The translations under genes and the position numbers were made by a program. From Benincasa hispida (lineage: Eukaryota > Streptophyta > Magnoliopsida > Cucurbitales > Cucurbitaceae): a stretch of DNA of 64,000 nt. Shown one piece after another: positions 33,526 to 44,900 of the stretch; position 1 is the stretch's first letter; every line of letters starts with the position of its first letter. The stretch is from NCBI RefSeq assembly GCF_009727055.1, contig NC_052357.1, positions 16,713,457 to 16,777,456 of the forward strand. Reading direction: 5' to 3'. The notes beneath the pieces are model-generated. The model was not told where the DNA came from. It ran no database searches and worked only from the letters and a program-made list of their open reading frames with translations.

Positions 33526-34244
33526 GGTGCCACATTGTTTAAGACCTAGAATCAACCCTTAAGGGAGTAATTTTTCTACTTACCCCTGTTTCGGGAAAGG
33601 AGTGAATTTCATCTAGTGTAGTTGAGTTCCTAGCTCCCCAATCAGACGAATCCCCAAAATGGTAGGCTTGTTGAGTCGACAATCTGGCCACTCTCACCCA
33701 TAAAAATCAAAGGACCGCCCTCATAGGTAGGAGTTCACAACTCACTCAAGATTCAGGTCATGTTACCTATGGTCATTCTGGTGAAATGAAAGTCTCTATT
33801 ATGAACGATGTTATATAATAAGACTAAACATTTCATGGTCCGGTCTTATACAAACTTATTTGTATAGAATATCCCCGCCTGTATATCTAATATATGAATG
33901 ATCAAGATCAAATTATTTGTAGTACTTTACAACAATTGTAACATCTACAATGCGAGCCATACTCGTAGTGTCACGAAGATAAGCTATCCAGCCTTATCCA
34001 TATACTACAGACCATTTAGTTTTCATTTAAACATGATCCACCCATATGTCTCCACATATATGTTTAAGTTACAACGATAACCTTGGATGCTAGTTTATTG
34101 ATTTGTGGTAAATGCAACTAAAATATTACATATTTGATAGAAAAAGTGATAAAAATATCATATATTAGTAATCACGTAAGAGTTTGTTCATACAATGTTT
34201 ACAAACTATTAGACCCTCTGAGATTTAAGGCATCAACCCCAACA
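33526..34244 (-). repeat. LTR-B: copia-3 3' LTR, truncated
   Basis: Starts (minus) TGTTGGGGTTGATGCC at 34244 next to a polypurine tract (34245-34258), so this is the genuine 3' LTR start of copia-3. It is collinear with about 42331-43051 and stops where LTR-A begins. Confidence 0.85.
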
Positions 34245-34258
34245 ACCTCCCACTTGTC
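34245..34258 (-). promoter_or_regulatory. Copia-3 polypurine tract
   Basis: The minus strand reads GGACAAGTGGGAGGT immediately before LTR-B. Confidence 0.75.
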
Positions 34259-34632
34259 CTAAAGCTAGTGGGGTGTACAAGATAATAAAATACAAATACA
34301 TAAAACAATAAACTAGGGCATAACACGCCCAGTACAAGATCTCCCATTTGCCCTAGTCCAGTCGTGGTCTATCCCATAGACCCATACTCTACAGGTGACC
34401 CTCAAACATTATAGCCGTGAGGGTCTTCGTAAATGGATTAGCAACGTTGTGCTCCAAAGCTATCCTTGTGACGATCATGTCCCCTCGATGCACAATCTCT
34501 CAAATGAGATGATAGTTCCACTCTATGTGATTGCCGCATTTATGACTCTTGGGCTCTTGAGAATTAGCCACAACACCACTATTATCACAATAAAGTGTGA
34601 TGAGCTTTGACATGTCTGGAACAACTTCCAGA

Positions 34633-35905
34633 TCAGTCAAGAATTTTCTGAGCCAAACGGGCCTCCTTAGCAGCTTCACAAGCTACTACATACTTAGCCT
34701 CCATGGTGAAGTCTGCGATGCACCCTTGCTTGGTGCTTCGCCAAACTACTGCTCCTCCATTAAGAGTGAACGCTGATCCTGATGTGGATTTTCGAGAATC
34801 CCTATCAGTCTGAAAATCAAAGTATGTGTATCCTGTAAGGATCAAATCCTTAGAACCATACACAAGCATGTAGTCCCTCGTTCTTTGTAGATACTTGAAG
34901 ATGTTCTTAATGGCTATCCACTGATATAATCCTAGATTAGACTGATATCTACTGACTATCCTCACTGCATAGCAGTTATCAGGTCTAGTACATAACATTG
35001 CATACATCAAACTGCCTACGGCAGATGCATAGGGAATCCGTCTCATATCCTCAACTTCTTGAGGTGTCTTAGGAAACTATTTCTTAGACAAAGTAACTCC
35101 ATGCCTGAAAGGAAATATGCCCCTCTTGAAGTTCTACATCGAATACTTGACAAGTATCTTGTCAATATACGACGTCTGAGACAGTGCTAGCATTTTGTTC
35201 TTTCGATCTCGAAAGATCTGAATTCCCAGAACAAACTTAGCCATTCCCAAATCTTTAATTCGGATTTGGGTCGCTAGCCAGTTCTTAGCTATAGTCAATA
35301 AACCTACATCATTCCTAATGAGTAGGACATCATCTACATACAACACTAGAAAAACTACTGAACTGTTGATGATCTTCTTATACACACAAGGCTCATCAAC
35401 GTTATGATCAAAGCCATAAGATTTTATCACAGTATCAAAGCTTATGTTCTAAGATTTAGATGCCTATTTCAGTCCATAAATGGACTGATTAAGCTTGCAA
35501 ACCTTTTGCTTTTGACCTTGGATTATGAATCTCTCGAGCTGTACCATAACAATGGTCTCCTTAAGATTGTCATTCAGAAAAGCAGTCTTGACATCCATTT
35601 TCAATATCTTATAGTCATGATATGAGGCAATGGATTGGAGGATCCGGGTTGACCAGCATGGCAACAAGCGAGAAAGTCTCCTCATAGTCAACTCCTTCTA
35701 CCTAGGTATAACTCTTTGCCACCAGTCTAGGCTTGAAGGTTTGCACCTTCCCATCAGCACCCCATTTCCTCTTGTAGATCCATTTACAACCTATAGGTTT
35801 AACCACATTAGGTTGATCTAGAAAATCCAAAACTGAATTGAAGTACATAGACTCCATTTTGACATCCATGGCTTTGACCCATTCATCTCTGCCAACATCC
35901 TTCAT
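34633..35905 (-). pseudogene. Copia-3 reverse transcriptase and RNase H
   Basis: Minus strand. RT start: KDVGRDEWVKAMDVKMESMY, GCKWIYKRKWGADGKVQTFK and PRLVAKSYT. Then MDVKTAFLNDNLKETIVMVQ, LNQSIYGLK, VFLVLYVDDVLLIRNDVGLL (catalytic YVDD) and MAKFVLGIQIFRDRKNKMLA. RNase H: RIPYASAVGSLMYAMLCTRP, DSRKSTSGSAFTLNGGAVVW and EAKYVVACEAAKEARLAQKI. Stops and frameshifts lie near 35697, 35460 and 35110. In the first RNase H motif Tyr and Phe replace usual acidic or small residues (GYTYFDFQTD). Confidence 0.9.
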
Positions 35906-37440
35906 TGCCTTCTTGCAAGATAATGGATCCTAACATCGCCATCAACTACTATAGCTAGGATTTCAGTTCAACCCATATAGCGAATAGGTGGGTTCGCAAC
36001 CCTACCACTATGTCGAGGTTCCCTCAACACTTGAGATGGATTTGACCTACTAGATGAACCTACTTCAACAACTCTTGTTGAAGATTCAGTAGTTTCGTTG
36101 GACATCTCATTCAACACGATTTTACTTTTGGGTCTGTGCTCCCTTATGTGGTCCTTCTCAAGAAAAGTAGTATTTGTCAATACAAATACTTTGTTTTCTT
36201 TAGGATAAAAAAATTAACCACCTCTCGTTCCCTTGGGGTAGCCTACAAATAGGCATAACCTTGAACGTGGTTCCAGTTTCTTAGAATTGGCCTCAAGCAC
36301 ATGTGTTGGGCAACCTCAAATTCTGAAATGACGTAAACTAGCTTCACAAACATTCCATAACTCTAGAGGTGTTTTGGTAATACTTCTAGAGGGAATACAG
36401 TTCAGGATATAATCTGCAGTCTCTATCACATAACCCCAAAACGGGTCAGGTAAGAAAGCGTAACTCATCATTGATTGAACCATGTCCAATAGGGTTCGAT
36501 TTCTCCTCTCTGATACACCATTATGCTGAGGTGTATAGGGTGCTGAGAGTTGGGAGACTATTCCATGTTCTATCAAATAATTATGAAAAGTTAAATCCAT
36601 AAACTCTCCACCTTGATCAGATCCATTTTTCAGCTTCAGCCTTGAATTCTTTGAACTTTTCAAAAGACCCAGACTTATGTTGCATTAAATAAACATATCC
36701 ATATCTTGAATAATTATCAGTAACAGTGATGAAATATTCAGAACCTCCTCTAGTTCTTACATTCATCGGACCACAAATGTCTGAATGCACTAGCTCTAGA
36801 GGTTCTTTGGCTCTATGACCTTTTCCAGTAAAAAGCATTTTAGTCATCTTGCCTTCAAGGTATGACTCACACACAGGTAAAGAATTTTCTACTAACTCGC
36901 TTAGAAGTCCATTCTTCACTAACCTCTCAATCCTATTGAGATTAGTGTATCCTAATCTTAGGTGCCAAAGTTAGGCATTTTCCTTAGGATAAATTCTAGG
37001 TCTTTTATGTTAAGTTATGACAGTTTTAAACATTCTATGTTATGGAGGCCATTTGTTGCTAACGGCCTTAGCACATATAAATTGTTTTCCAGTTTAATAG
37101 AACATATATCAACACCATTCTTAGTAACAAACACTTTATTATGAGAAAAGTTCAATTGATAAGATTGTTCTAAAAGACACTTTACAGAAACGAAGTTCAT
37201 TTTTAAATCAGGAACAACAAATACATCATTTAAAATGAGAAATTTGTTTTGTAAAGATAACCAAAGACCTCCCACTACTACAGCTGAGACAACATGCCCA
37301 GTTCCAACTTGCATCGTCATCTCATCGGCATCAAGTTGCCGTCAGGAACTAATTCCCTGAAATGAAGAACAATCATGGTTAGTGGCCCTAGAATCAGTAA
37401 TCTAGGCAGAATCATCATTCTCCACTAAATAAGTCTTTAA
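35906..37440 (-). pseudogene. Copia-3 protease, pre-integrase and integrase
   Basis: Protease site near 37370: TDSRATNH, with Arg in place of the catalytic-motif Gly (D-S-G). Then MTMQVGTGHVVSAVVVGGLW, FVVPDLKMNFVSVKCLLEQS, and pre-integrase/integrase: ESYLEGKMTKMLFTGKGHRA, ELVHSDICGPMNVRTRGGSE (first Asp), a frameshift near 36640, NGSDQGGEFMDLTFHNYL (second Asp) and PQHNGVSERRNRTLLDM (Glu). The tail is Ser-rich (36180-35968). The catalytic D-D-E residues remain but the chain is split. Confidence 0.88.
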
Positions 37441-38333
37441 GACAAGTAAATCACATTTACCTTGTTTGGCTTTCTTCTTTTCTGCCAAATACCTGGGGCA
37501 GTTTCTCTTCCAATGTCCATCTTGGTTGAAATGGAAACATTTTCCTTTTCAACCCTCATTGGTTGTCTATCCCTTGGAGCAGTAACTCTTGGGTTAGTAA
37601 CAACCTTCCCTTTTCCACCTTTTTTTTTCTTCCACTTGTTGGTGTCGGAAGAGGAAGGTATAGACTTAGTTCTAGAGGTGGAACCTTTATGGAACTTTAT
37701 AGAAGATGAAGCAACATTTGTTTCACCCTTCTTCTCCTTGCTTTTCAACAAGGATTGGAAAATTTGCATCTCATTGAGCAGAGTAGTCAGGTTGTAGTCA
37801 ATCCTGTTCAGAACAGTATTGCTACGGAAGTGAAGGAAGCTATTTGGTAAAGATTCCAGCATGATGTTAACCTGGCTGGCCTCATCGATGCTTGACCTGT
37901 TCATCTCTGCCATGTTGAAGTGGATCATCATGTTGAGAATGTGTTCCCAAACAGATGAGCCCTCTTGCATATGTGAATTTAAGATGTACTTCAGAGCGTC
38001 GTGCCTGAGCTATATGGACGGTTGTCCAAACATTCCCTTTAGGGGCTCTATGATCTCACGTATAGTGACCATAGGCTCATGCTTCTTGGCCAAGTCTTTG
38101 TTAAGGCTTGCCAAGATATACGCTAGGGTCTTGTCGTTTGCTCTTGTCCAGCGCTCATATGCTTCCCGAACATTTCGAGCAGAAGTAGGAGGTGGAATGG
38201 GAGGACACTCCTCCATTAGGACAAAACACAAGTCATCGATGATTAAAATCGTGTTTATGGTATTTTTCCAACTAGCATAGTTTGCACTAATTAATTTTTT
38301 GGTTACAAGTAAACTTAGAGTCGCGGTATGCAT
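37437..38333 (-). pseudogene. Copia-3 gag
   Basis: Starts at 38333: MHTATLSLLVTKKLISANYA, SWKNTINTILIIDDLCFVLM, EECPPIPPPTSARNVREAYE. After a break near 38010 it continues in another frame: MQEGSSVWEHILNMMIHFNM, RIDYNLTTLLNEMQIFQSLL, then a basic Lys/Ser region. A CCHC knuckle appears only as a degraded relic near 37500. Gag of this type is frequent in cucurbit LTR elements (recollection, not checked). Confidence 0.85.
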
Positions 38334-40792
38334 TTTTAATTGCTGAAAAGAAAAAAATTAATCAACTCTACTTGCATTAAACCACTTTTAGAAAACCAAT
38401 CAAGTTTTAGCAAAAGAGTCTAGAGTACCCTAAGTGACATCTATTTTGCAATGATGCTTCAGTGAGGCATAACAAAAGTTACCGTAGGGTGATCAAATGC
38501 CTCTTCACTGAAATGAGACATTCTCAACCATTAGACAGAAACAATTCTTTGTAATTGTAATTAATAGTCACCATTGTTCGGTCCAAAATTTGTTAATATC
38601 CTTAACAATTCTATGTAAGTGTAACTTCTCATTTTAGGTTCAAGAATTTTGCCTTAATGAGTAAACCTTAGGGAAAAACCGATAGAATAAGAGACTAAAG
38701 CAACCCTATCCATTTCTGGAGATCAAATACAGTGTCATGCAAAACTGCCATCATTTAGGGGGACACCCACAATGCCTCAAGGCGATGCATGAAACATCCA
38801 TCCTAAAGAGAGAGATCGAGGGATATGTTGTCACACATCCCGCTCCCACTTCCTACAAACACTCTCTTCATTCACCTTGGTATTGACCTACCCAAATACC
38901 ACCCATAGGGGGATACCCATGGTGCCTCGAGGCCGAGAGTAGTTCTCACGGTGTGAACTTTTAGGGAGAAACGTGTAGAGGTTAAAGTGAAGTATCATAT
39001 ACCCTATTTTCCTCCCACTGAGTGTTCTATCTAGGGTTCATTGACATAGAAAATACGATTACTAATTTGATCTAAGTGTTTGTTTAATTTGCTAAAAAAC
39101 AACTATTGCTTTTGATGATTAAATAACTTTGATTCCAGTCCTATTAAACTCTTTAATAGGCTTTCAACAAATTTGGATGCATGTAACAAATCTATCTAAT
39201 TCACCTTTCCAGGTAGGTTCCTAGGTAGAGATGCGACGTTTCCATCAACTTAAGTACCCCAACCTAGCCAGAACCAACCTTAGACAAAAGGTGCCTTACA
39301 GATACATTTATTACATATTTAATCTTTTATTAAGAATCAATTTAATCCTATTAAACTGATTTAAAAGATTAAACTTAGATTTCTAATCTCATTAGAAACG
39401 TGATCTTAGGTTTATCTCAATCAAATTTTAAAACACTTTTAAAAAATGATTAAAGCCTAAGGTTTGCATGCAACTCTTTATTATTGATTTTAATTCTAAT
39501 TTTATTTATTATAACACTTATAAGAAATGAAACAATTAAAACCAATCATCACCTGAATGACATATATAAGTCATTTATAACATTTATTAATTAACCTAAG
39601 GTAGTGTCATGCTTCATGCAATGTTAATTCATTACTAATATATAATTTTTATATAACTAAATAATGAACTAGGCTATAGCATACATTCCATACAATCATT
39701 CACCCTTATATTATAACATTTATAATATAATTGATGCATGGATATGCTATAATGCATGCATTCATATACTATAACTCTTATATTATATGATGCATGAGAA
39801 GACTTTATGTAATTTAAATCATGCATACTAACATATTATAACACTTATAATATAACATGATGCATGAAAATAAATGCTCAACATATGGTGGGTTTTAAAA
39901 CTATATGACATACATTATGACATATAAAATAAACATACATCACATGTACATTTAAACTAAAGTTGATGGACTGGGATAGACAATCTCAAAAATCAGAAAT
40001 TAAAGGCTAACTTATTACAAAAAAAAGTCCACCGGTTCAAAACAAGTTTACAGCTCCACCAAGAACCCTTGCAACTGATCGTGTAGCAAACTCCTGATCG
40101 TCTAGCAGCGAGGCATCGAGTATAGATGATCGTTTATATGCGATCATGTAGCTTTTGACTATGCGATGAGAATGAAAGTCTATGCAATCGTGTAGCGAGC
40201 GTCGAGTATCGTATACTATGTGATCGTGTAGCTAATACTATGCGATGAGCATGATAGTCTACACGATCATTTAGCACACAAGCTTGCATCGAGTATCATA
40301 TACTGCGCGATCGTATACCCATCGAGCACCTATGCGATCATGCAGCCAACGCAACACGATCGCGTAGCATTAACGATGCGATCGTTTAGCAAATGCTACA
40401 TGATCGTGTAGTAAACTCTACATGATCACATAACAAAATCTAAACTACCATTTAGCTCTAGCTACACAATGTGACAACCTTCGTTTTGTCTCCTCCATCG
40501 AAACGCACTGCAATCCTTCTTCTAAAGCCTCATGAGCGACTCAAAACTAAACGAATGTAGACTCGATTGCAAATTTATTGCCCAAAAATGCAAGAGCATT
40601 TACAAAACAACTTTGTAAAATTTAAACAAAAAGACAAAAACAAAGACTTCTATCCCGAAAACATCCATCAACAAACCATCAACAAACCATCCACATACAT
40701 TTATCATAAACACAATGCAAAATGTAAAACCCACAATTACTGTAAACTAATTTAATACAGAAATGGAATTTGGAATCAGAACTATAATCTGG
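38334..40792 (-). other. Copia-3 untranslated leader (about 2.4 kb)
   Basis: No coding sequence. Two related blocks (gggggacacccacaatgcct near 38758 and gggggatacccatggtgcct near 38918) are imperfect direct copies. 39600-39900 holds several ATGCATGA/tataacactta units. 40077-40433 carries a degenerate GATCGTGTAG array. Such long leaders between primer site and gag occur in large copia elements. Confidence 0.65.
40077..40433. repeat. Degenerate GATCGTGTAG repeat cluster
   Basis: About thirteen copies of a ten-base motif of form GATC(G/A)T(G/T)TAG, irregularly spaced (roughly 14-46 bp), with gcatcgagtat and atgcgatgag interspersed. A few more copies lie in the adjacent LTR (41199-41226). Function unknown. 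Confidence 0.75.
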
Positions 40793-40804
40793 CTATAATA
40801 CCAA
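40793..40804 (-). promoter_or_regulatory. Copia-3 primer-binding site (mutated)
   Basis: The minus strand reads TTGGTATTATAGCC at the LTR edge, a diverged initiator tRNA-Met site (expected TGGTATCAGAGC). Confidence 0.7.
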
Positions 40805-40805
40805 T

Positions 40806-43051
40806 TGGAGGAACTCGTTTTACAAAGAGATCCTTGAGTGGAAGCGGATCGTCCAAATTCCATTTTTATTGAAAACTAAATTTATAGTAAACATACAAGA
40901 TATGCATTAACAATAAATTACAGCATGCTAGAAAGAAGAAAAGGGTTCAAGAGATATCACCTTTGAAGAACCTTTCTTCGTGTAATTCCCTAAAAAGGTC
41001 ACGAGCCTCGAATTCATCAACTTCTTGAAGATCTTCTTCAAGAGCATCACGAACCAAACAGAGAGGACACTACCACAGTGAGCTGGTATTCTCAAAGTGA
41101 CAACCCAGGAGTAGTGGGCTTTGACTATTTTGGTTTGGAGGGATTGTTTAACTTTGGAGGAAGAAGATTGAAGAACACATAATGTTTCTATGATAATCAA
41201 TCGTATAGCGATCATCAATCATGTAGTTGTTCTCACGTTAGCCTTAGAAGGAAGAATACAAACTAATTTCTTTTATTTCTTTTTCCCACAAAACCAATTA
41301 ACCACCCACTAAGGTGTTTGGAGAAAAAATAGGAATTTATTATTCAAAATAATAAAATAATATAAATGAATATGATAACTAACTTATCATATCATATTTA
41401 TATTAAGGATAATTGTAATTGGTACCACTTTGAGGAATAATAACCAAGTGTATAACATCATTTAAAAAAGATTGCAAATATAGCCAAGTCTATCAGTGAT
41501 AGACTTCTATCGTTGATACACTCTTACCAGTGATATAGTCTATCACTAATAGACTCTTACTAATAGTATGGTCTATCACTGATAGACTATTTAAAATTGG
41601 TCATATTTGTAATTTTTTTACATTATGTTATATCTGCTAATACATTAGGTCTAATGCTTATATTTGCAACTGTCCCTTATATTAAACTATATGTTATATC
41701 AAATATAACAGATAATCTATAGTTTTAATATTATATTACATACAACGTAAACTATAGTTTCTTTTATCTATTTTATGACATTTAATATAAATCATATTTA
41801 TATTAAATTTAACAACTATGAATCAGATTCATAGAAAATATATTTGAATCCCCTTCAAATATTTATTTCCTCCAAATAAACTATAATGTATCAAATACAT
41901 TATAACAATTATATCAGATATAATTGAATCCCTCTTATTAATTTGAACAATTCAAATTAACCAAAAAACTGATTCTCAACTAAATCCTTTTGAGCTACTA
42001 AAGGAACCTTATGAACCTGTAGCTTGAAGCTCCAACAGTACATGAATAATTAATTAAAATCTTTAATTACATTATCTACCATCTGTTAACTGTCGGCACT
42101 CCACTAAAGACCGACAGTTGCACTCTTCGCACTATTGATATATTTTTGTGTTCATTGGATATAACCAATCAACACTACGATGACCCTTCATAAATTGCTC
42201 GTAAGTACAGCTAGGCCAAATTACCATTTTACCCATGTAGTTACATCTAACTTCTTAAGTATCACTGATCCCTCTAATGGACAATAAATCATAGTCCTAT
42301 AATGACTAAAGCCCTCTCGTGCAAGAAGAGGGTGTGATGCTACATTGTTGAAGATTCGGAATCAACCCTTAAGAGATCAATTTATCTACTTACCCCTAAT
42401 TTGGGGAAGGAGTAAATTCCATCTTGTGTAACTGAGTTCCTAACTCTCCAATCAGACAATCCCCAAAATGGTAGGCTTATTGAGTGAGAGAACTGGCCAC
42501 TCCCACCCATATAAATAAAAGGACCACCTTCACAGACAGGAGTTCACAACTCACTAAGGATTCATGTCATGTTACCTATGGTCATCCTGGTGAAATGAAA
42601 GTCTCTATTATGAACGATGTTATATAATGAGACTAAAAATTTTGTGGTTCGGTCTTATACGAACTCTTTTGTATAGAATATCTCCGCTCGCATGTTCAAT
42701 ATATGAATGATCAGGATCAGATCATTTGTAGCACTTTACTACAATTGTAACACCTACAAAGCAGGTCATACTCGTAGTATCACTAGGATAAGGTATCCAA
42801 CTTTATCCATATACTACAGACCATTTAGATTATCATTTAAACATGATTCACCCTTCTCCACATACATGTTTAAGTTACAACGATAACCTTGTATATTAGT
42901 TTGTTGGTTTCTGGTTAATTCAACTAAAATATCACATATTTTATAGACAAAGTGAATAAAAATATCATATATTATTAATCTTATAAGAGTTTGTTCATAC
43001 AATGTTTAGAAACTATAGAACCCTATGAGATTTAGGGCATCAACCCCAACA
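40806..43051 (-). repeat. Copia-3 5' LTR (about 2.25 kb)
   Basis: On the plus strand it begins TGGAGGAACTCG beside the primer site and ends ccccaaca. In element orientation it starts TGTTGGGGTTGATGCC. It contains the core shared with LTR-A, LTR-B and the LTRs at 6501-7928 and 62658-64000, plus a MITE at 41472-41669. Confidence 0.85.
41472..41669. mobile_element. GATAGA-type MITE inside the copia-3 LTR
   Basis: Tips ttgcaaatatag and atatttgcaa are inverted. The inside is a series of tctatcactgatagac-like units in both orientations. Same family as the fragment at 10783-10830. Confidence 0.6.
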
Positions 43052-43466
43052 ATTGTTCCAGCTAGTGAAGATTCATAACTTTTCATCCACGATTTAAAAT
43101 TTACAACATTCACTTCAGAGAATGTTATTGCTCTAGTTGGCTGAGATTCATATTTTTTTTCAATCAATAATTCGTTATTTTATTTAGCCACGAGAAGACA
43201 TCAGATGAGTGAAAAATACATTTAAAATATTTCTCTCGATATTGCTACTACAGGAGCATATCCGAAATGTACTTCTCTAACATATTGATTTAAAATTTTG
43301 GACCCTCAAGCCCATCCATTTACGACGAGCTTTTGAAACAAAAATTTTTTCCTATTGATTATATTTTTATTGCATCCAGGTGTACTTTAGTACCAAGCAC
43401 TAATGACAAATAATTATTACCATTAATATCAAATGCTACAAATTCTAATTTTGTAATATTTTTCAT
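43052..43466 (-). pseudogene. Copia-2 gag N-terminus
   Basis: ATG at 43466 gives MKNITKLEFVAFDINGNNYL, SLVLGTKVHLDAIK, then a stop. Further in: KWMGLRVQNFKSI, CLLVAK, NNELLIEKKYESQPTRAITF and SEVNVVNFKSW. It is cut at 43052 by the copia-3 LTR. A plant copia gag of the type with an N-terminal retrotransposon gag domain. Several stops. Confidence 0.82.
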
Positions 43467-43608
43467 GGTAACACTATTACAAAATATTATATTTATATTA
43501 TAAATTTAATATATATCAAAATTTGTAGAACAACATTTAATTTATTAATTATAACAAAGAGGGAAAAATCGACAAGCAAGGGAAACGACAAGAACTTGTG
43601 CTGTGTTG
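43467..43608 (-). other. Copia-2 leader
   Basis: Short leader between 5' LTR and gag. The primer-binding site is not recognisable, so it has decayed or is displaced. Confidence 0.5.
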
Positions 43609-43996
43609 TGAATTTGCGAGAAAAACAAGGCACAATAGGAACATAAATATTAATAAGTATATATATTAAAATAAATATATAAAGAAATAAAATAAAATAA
43701 TGATAAATATATAAAATAATAGAAAATAGGAAATTTCTTAAAAAATTTCCACTTTCTCCAAATTTGGTGGTGTTTCAACCAATGTATGTATCTCTATAAA
43801 ATCCACAAATGACCACTTTATTTATAGGAAATTTTGGTAAGTAGGAAATAGCACACTTGGAACACTATATATAGATGGTTGAATGACACATAGCCAACAT
43901 ATGTGATAATGAGAAAATGACACTTGGCATTAGACACTAAGCATGACACTAATGGATATCTGTTTTTTTTTTTTTTTATATATAATATTTATAATA
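43609..43996 (-). repeat. Copia-2 5' LTR (about 390 bp)
   Basis: Matches 24294-24629 plus 29485-29527 end to end, without the copia-1 insertion, so it also serves as the empty-site reference. In element orientation it begins TATTATAAATATTAT, with TA where TG is usual. It contains a T run at 43964-43978. Confidence 0.85.
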
Positions 43997-44224
43997 AAAT
44001 ATTCTATTTTTTCATTTTCATTTTTTTTCTCTTCTCTCTCCTGCCTCGCCCTCTCATGACCAGTCATCTTTCTCTCTTTCTTGCTTCTCATTTTAGAATC
44101 ATTTAAACAAGACCAGGTTAATTTAAAAGTATAATTGTCTATTGAACTCTTTTTTCTTTTTTTCTTTTTTGGCAATGATTAGGAAATTTATGTGCACATA
44201 ATCTCCATGTTCCTCTTCCTTTAC

Positions 44225-44279
<55 letters not shown>

Positions 44280-44749
44280 CATTTTAAAAAATATTTTTGC
44301 CATGTGCTGATATTTTAATGGACAGTTGCTTGGATCGCACAAAAATGGGTACAATTGAGGTAATATTTAAGTTTTTCTTTCCTTCTTTTTTACAAAACCA
44401 AAAGGACATTGTAATATATATATATCTTTCAAAAGAGGTTACTTTATTTGAGACTCTCGGATGACTAATCTTTTTGTATCTTTCTCTATATATATAAAAA
44501 ACGATATTTCTTTTTAGCCCGTGAAGCAAAATAATACAAGAAAACATAAAGATCTTTCAATTGTTGAATGAGGAGGATGATATGTTAACTCCTATAAAAT
44601 CAATGATTGAGGAGATTTTGTTCATGAAGATGCGTTACAGCACCGATAGATCTACGTAGGAGCCAGAGGACACGTGCTCCCTGATTTTTGCATTTTTAAT
44701 ATAAATTTTAAGTACGGTACAAAAATATATACATTGAAAATCACTTAAG
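43997..44749. other. AT-rich spacer with an (AAT)n microsatellite
   Basis: An uninterrupted (AAT)n of about seventeen units lies at 44226-44277. T-rich tracts flank it. Open frames here are low-complexity (poly-Tyr or poly-Lys). No gene. Confidence 0.7.
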
Positions 44750-44900
44750 TCTCAAGGGTAGTGTTGCGGTAGGGGCACACTATCATGATATTGATTATGA
44801 GTTCAAACCTTATATCTTACATTTTTATAATTATTTTGCTTATTGCCATGATAAGAGAAATGGTGAGTTTTCTCTTTTCTTCTCTCTATTTTTTCTATTT
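44750..44900 (+). repeat. Possible tRNA-derived SINE head
   Basis: ggtagtgttgcggtagg resembles a pol III A box, and gagttcaaacctt about 45 bases later resembles a B box (GGTTCRANNCC). T-rich sequence follows. Only two motifs support it, and no target duplication was found. Confidence 0.3.

Larger units (their letters stand above)
32665..43051 (-). mobile_element. Copia-3: Ty1/copia retrotransposon, nested in copia-2 gag, degenerate
   Basis: Minus-strand element: 5' LTR 40806-43051, primer site 40793-40804, a 2.4-kb leader, gag 37437-38333, protease to RNase H 34633-37440, polypurine tract, and 3' LTR remnant LTR-B, with LTR-A adjoining. It interrupts the copia-2 gag at 43051/43052; copia-2 resumes at about 32665. 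The missing left end of the 3' LTR means the original target duplication is lost. Confidence 0.85.

Noticed and set aside
43924..44354. Poly-Tyr and poly-Lys open frames
   Set aside because: They arise from (AAT)n and T/A-rich tracts; no coding signal.
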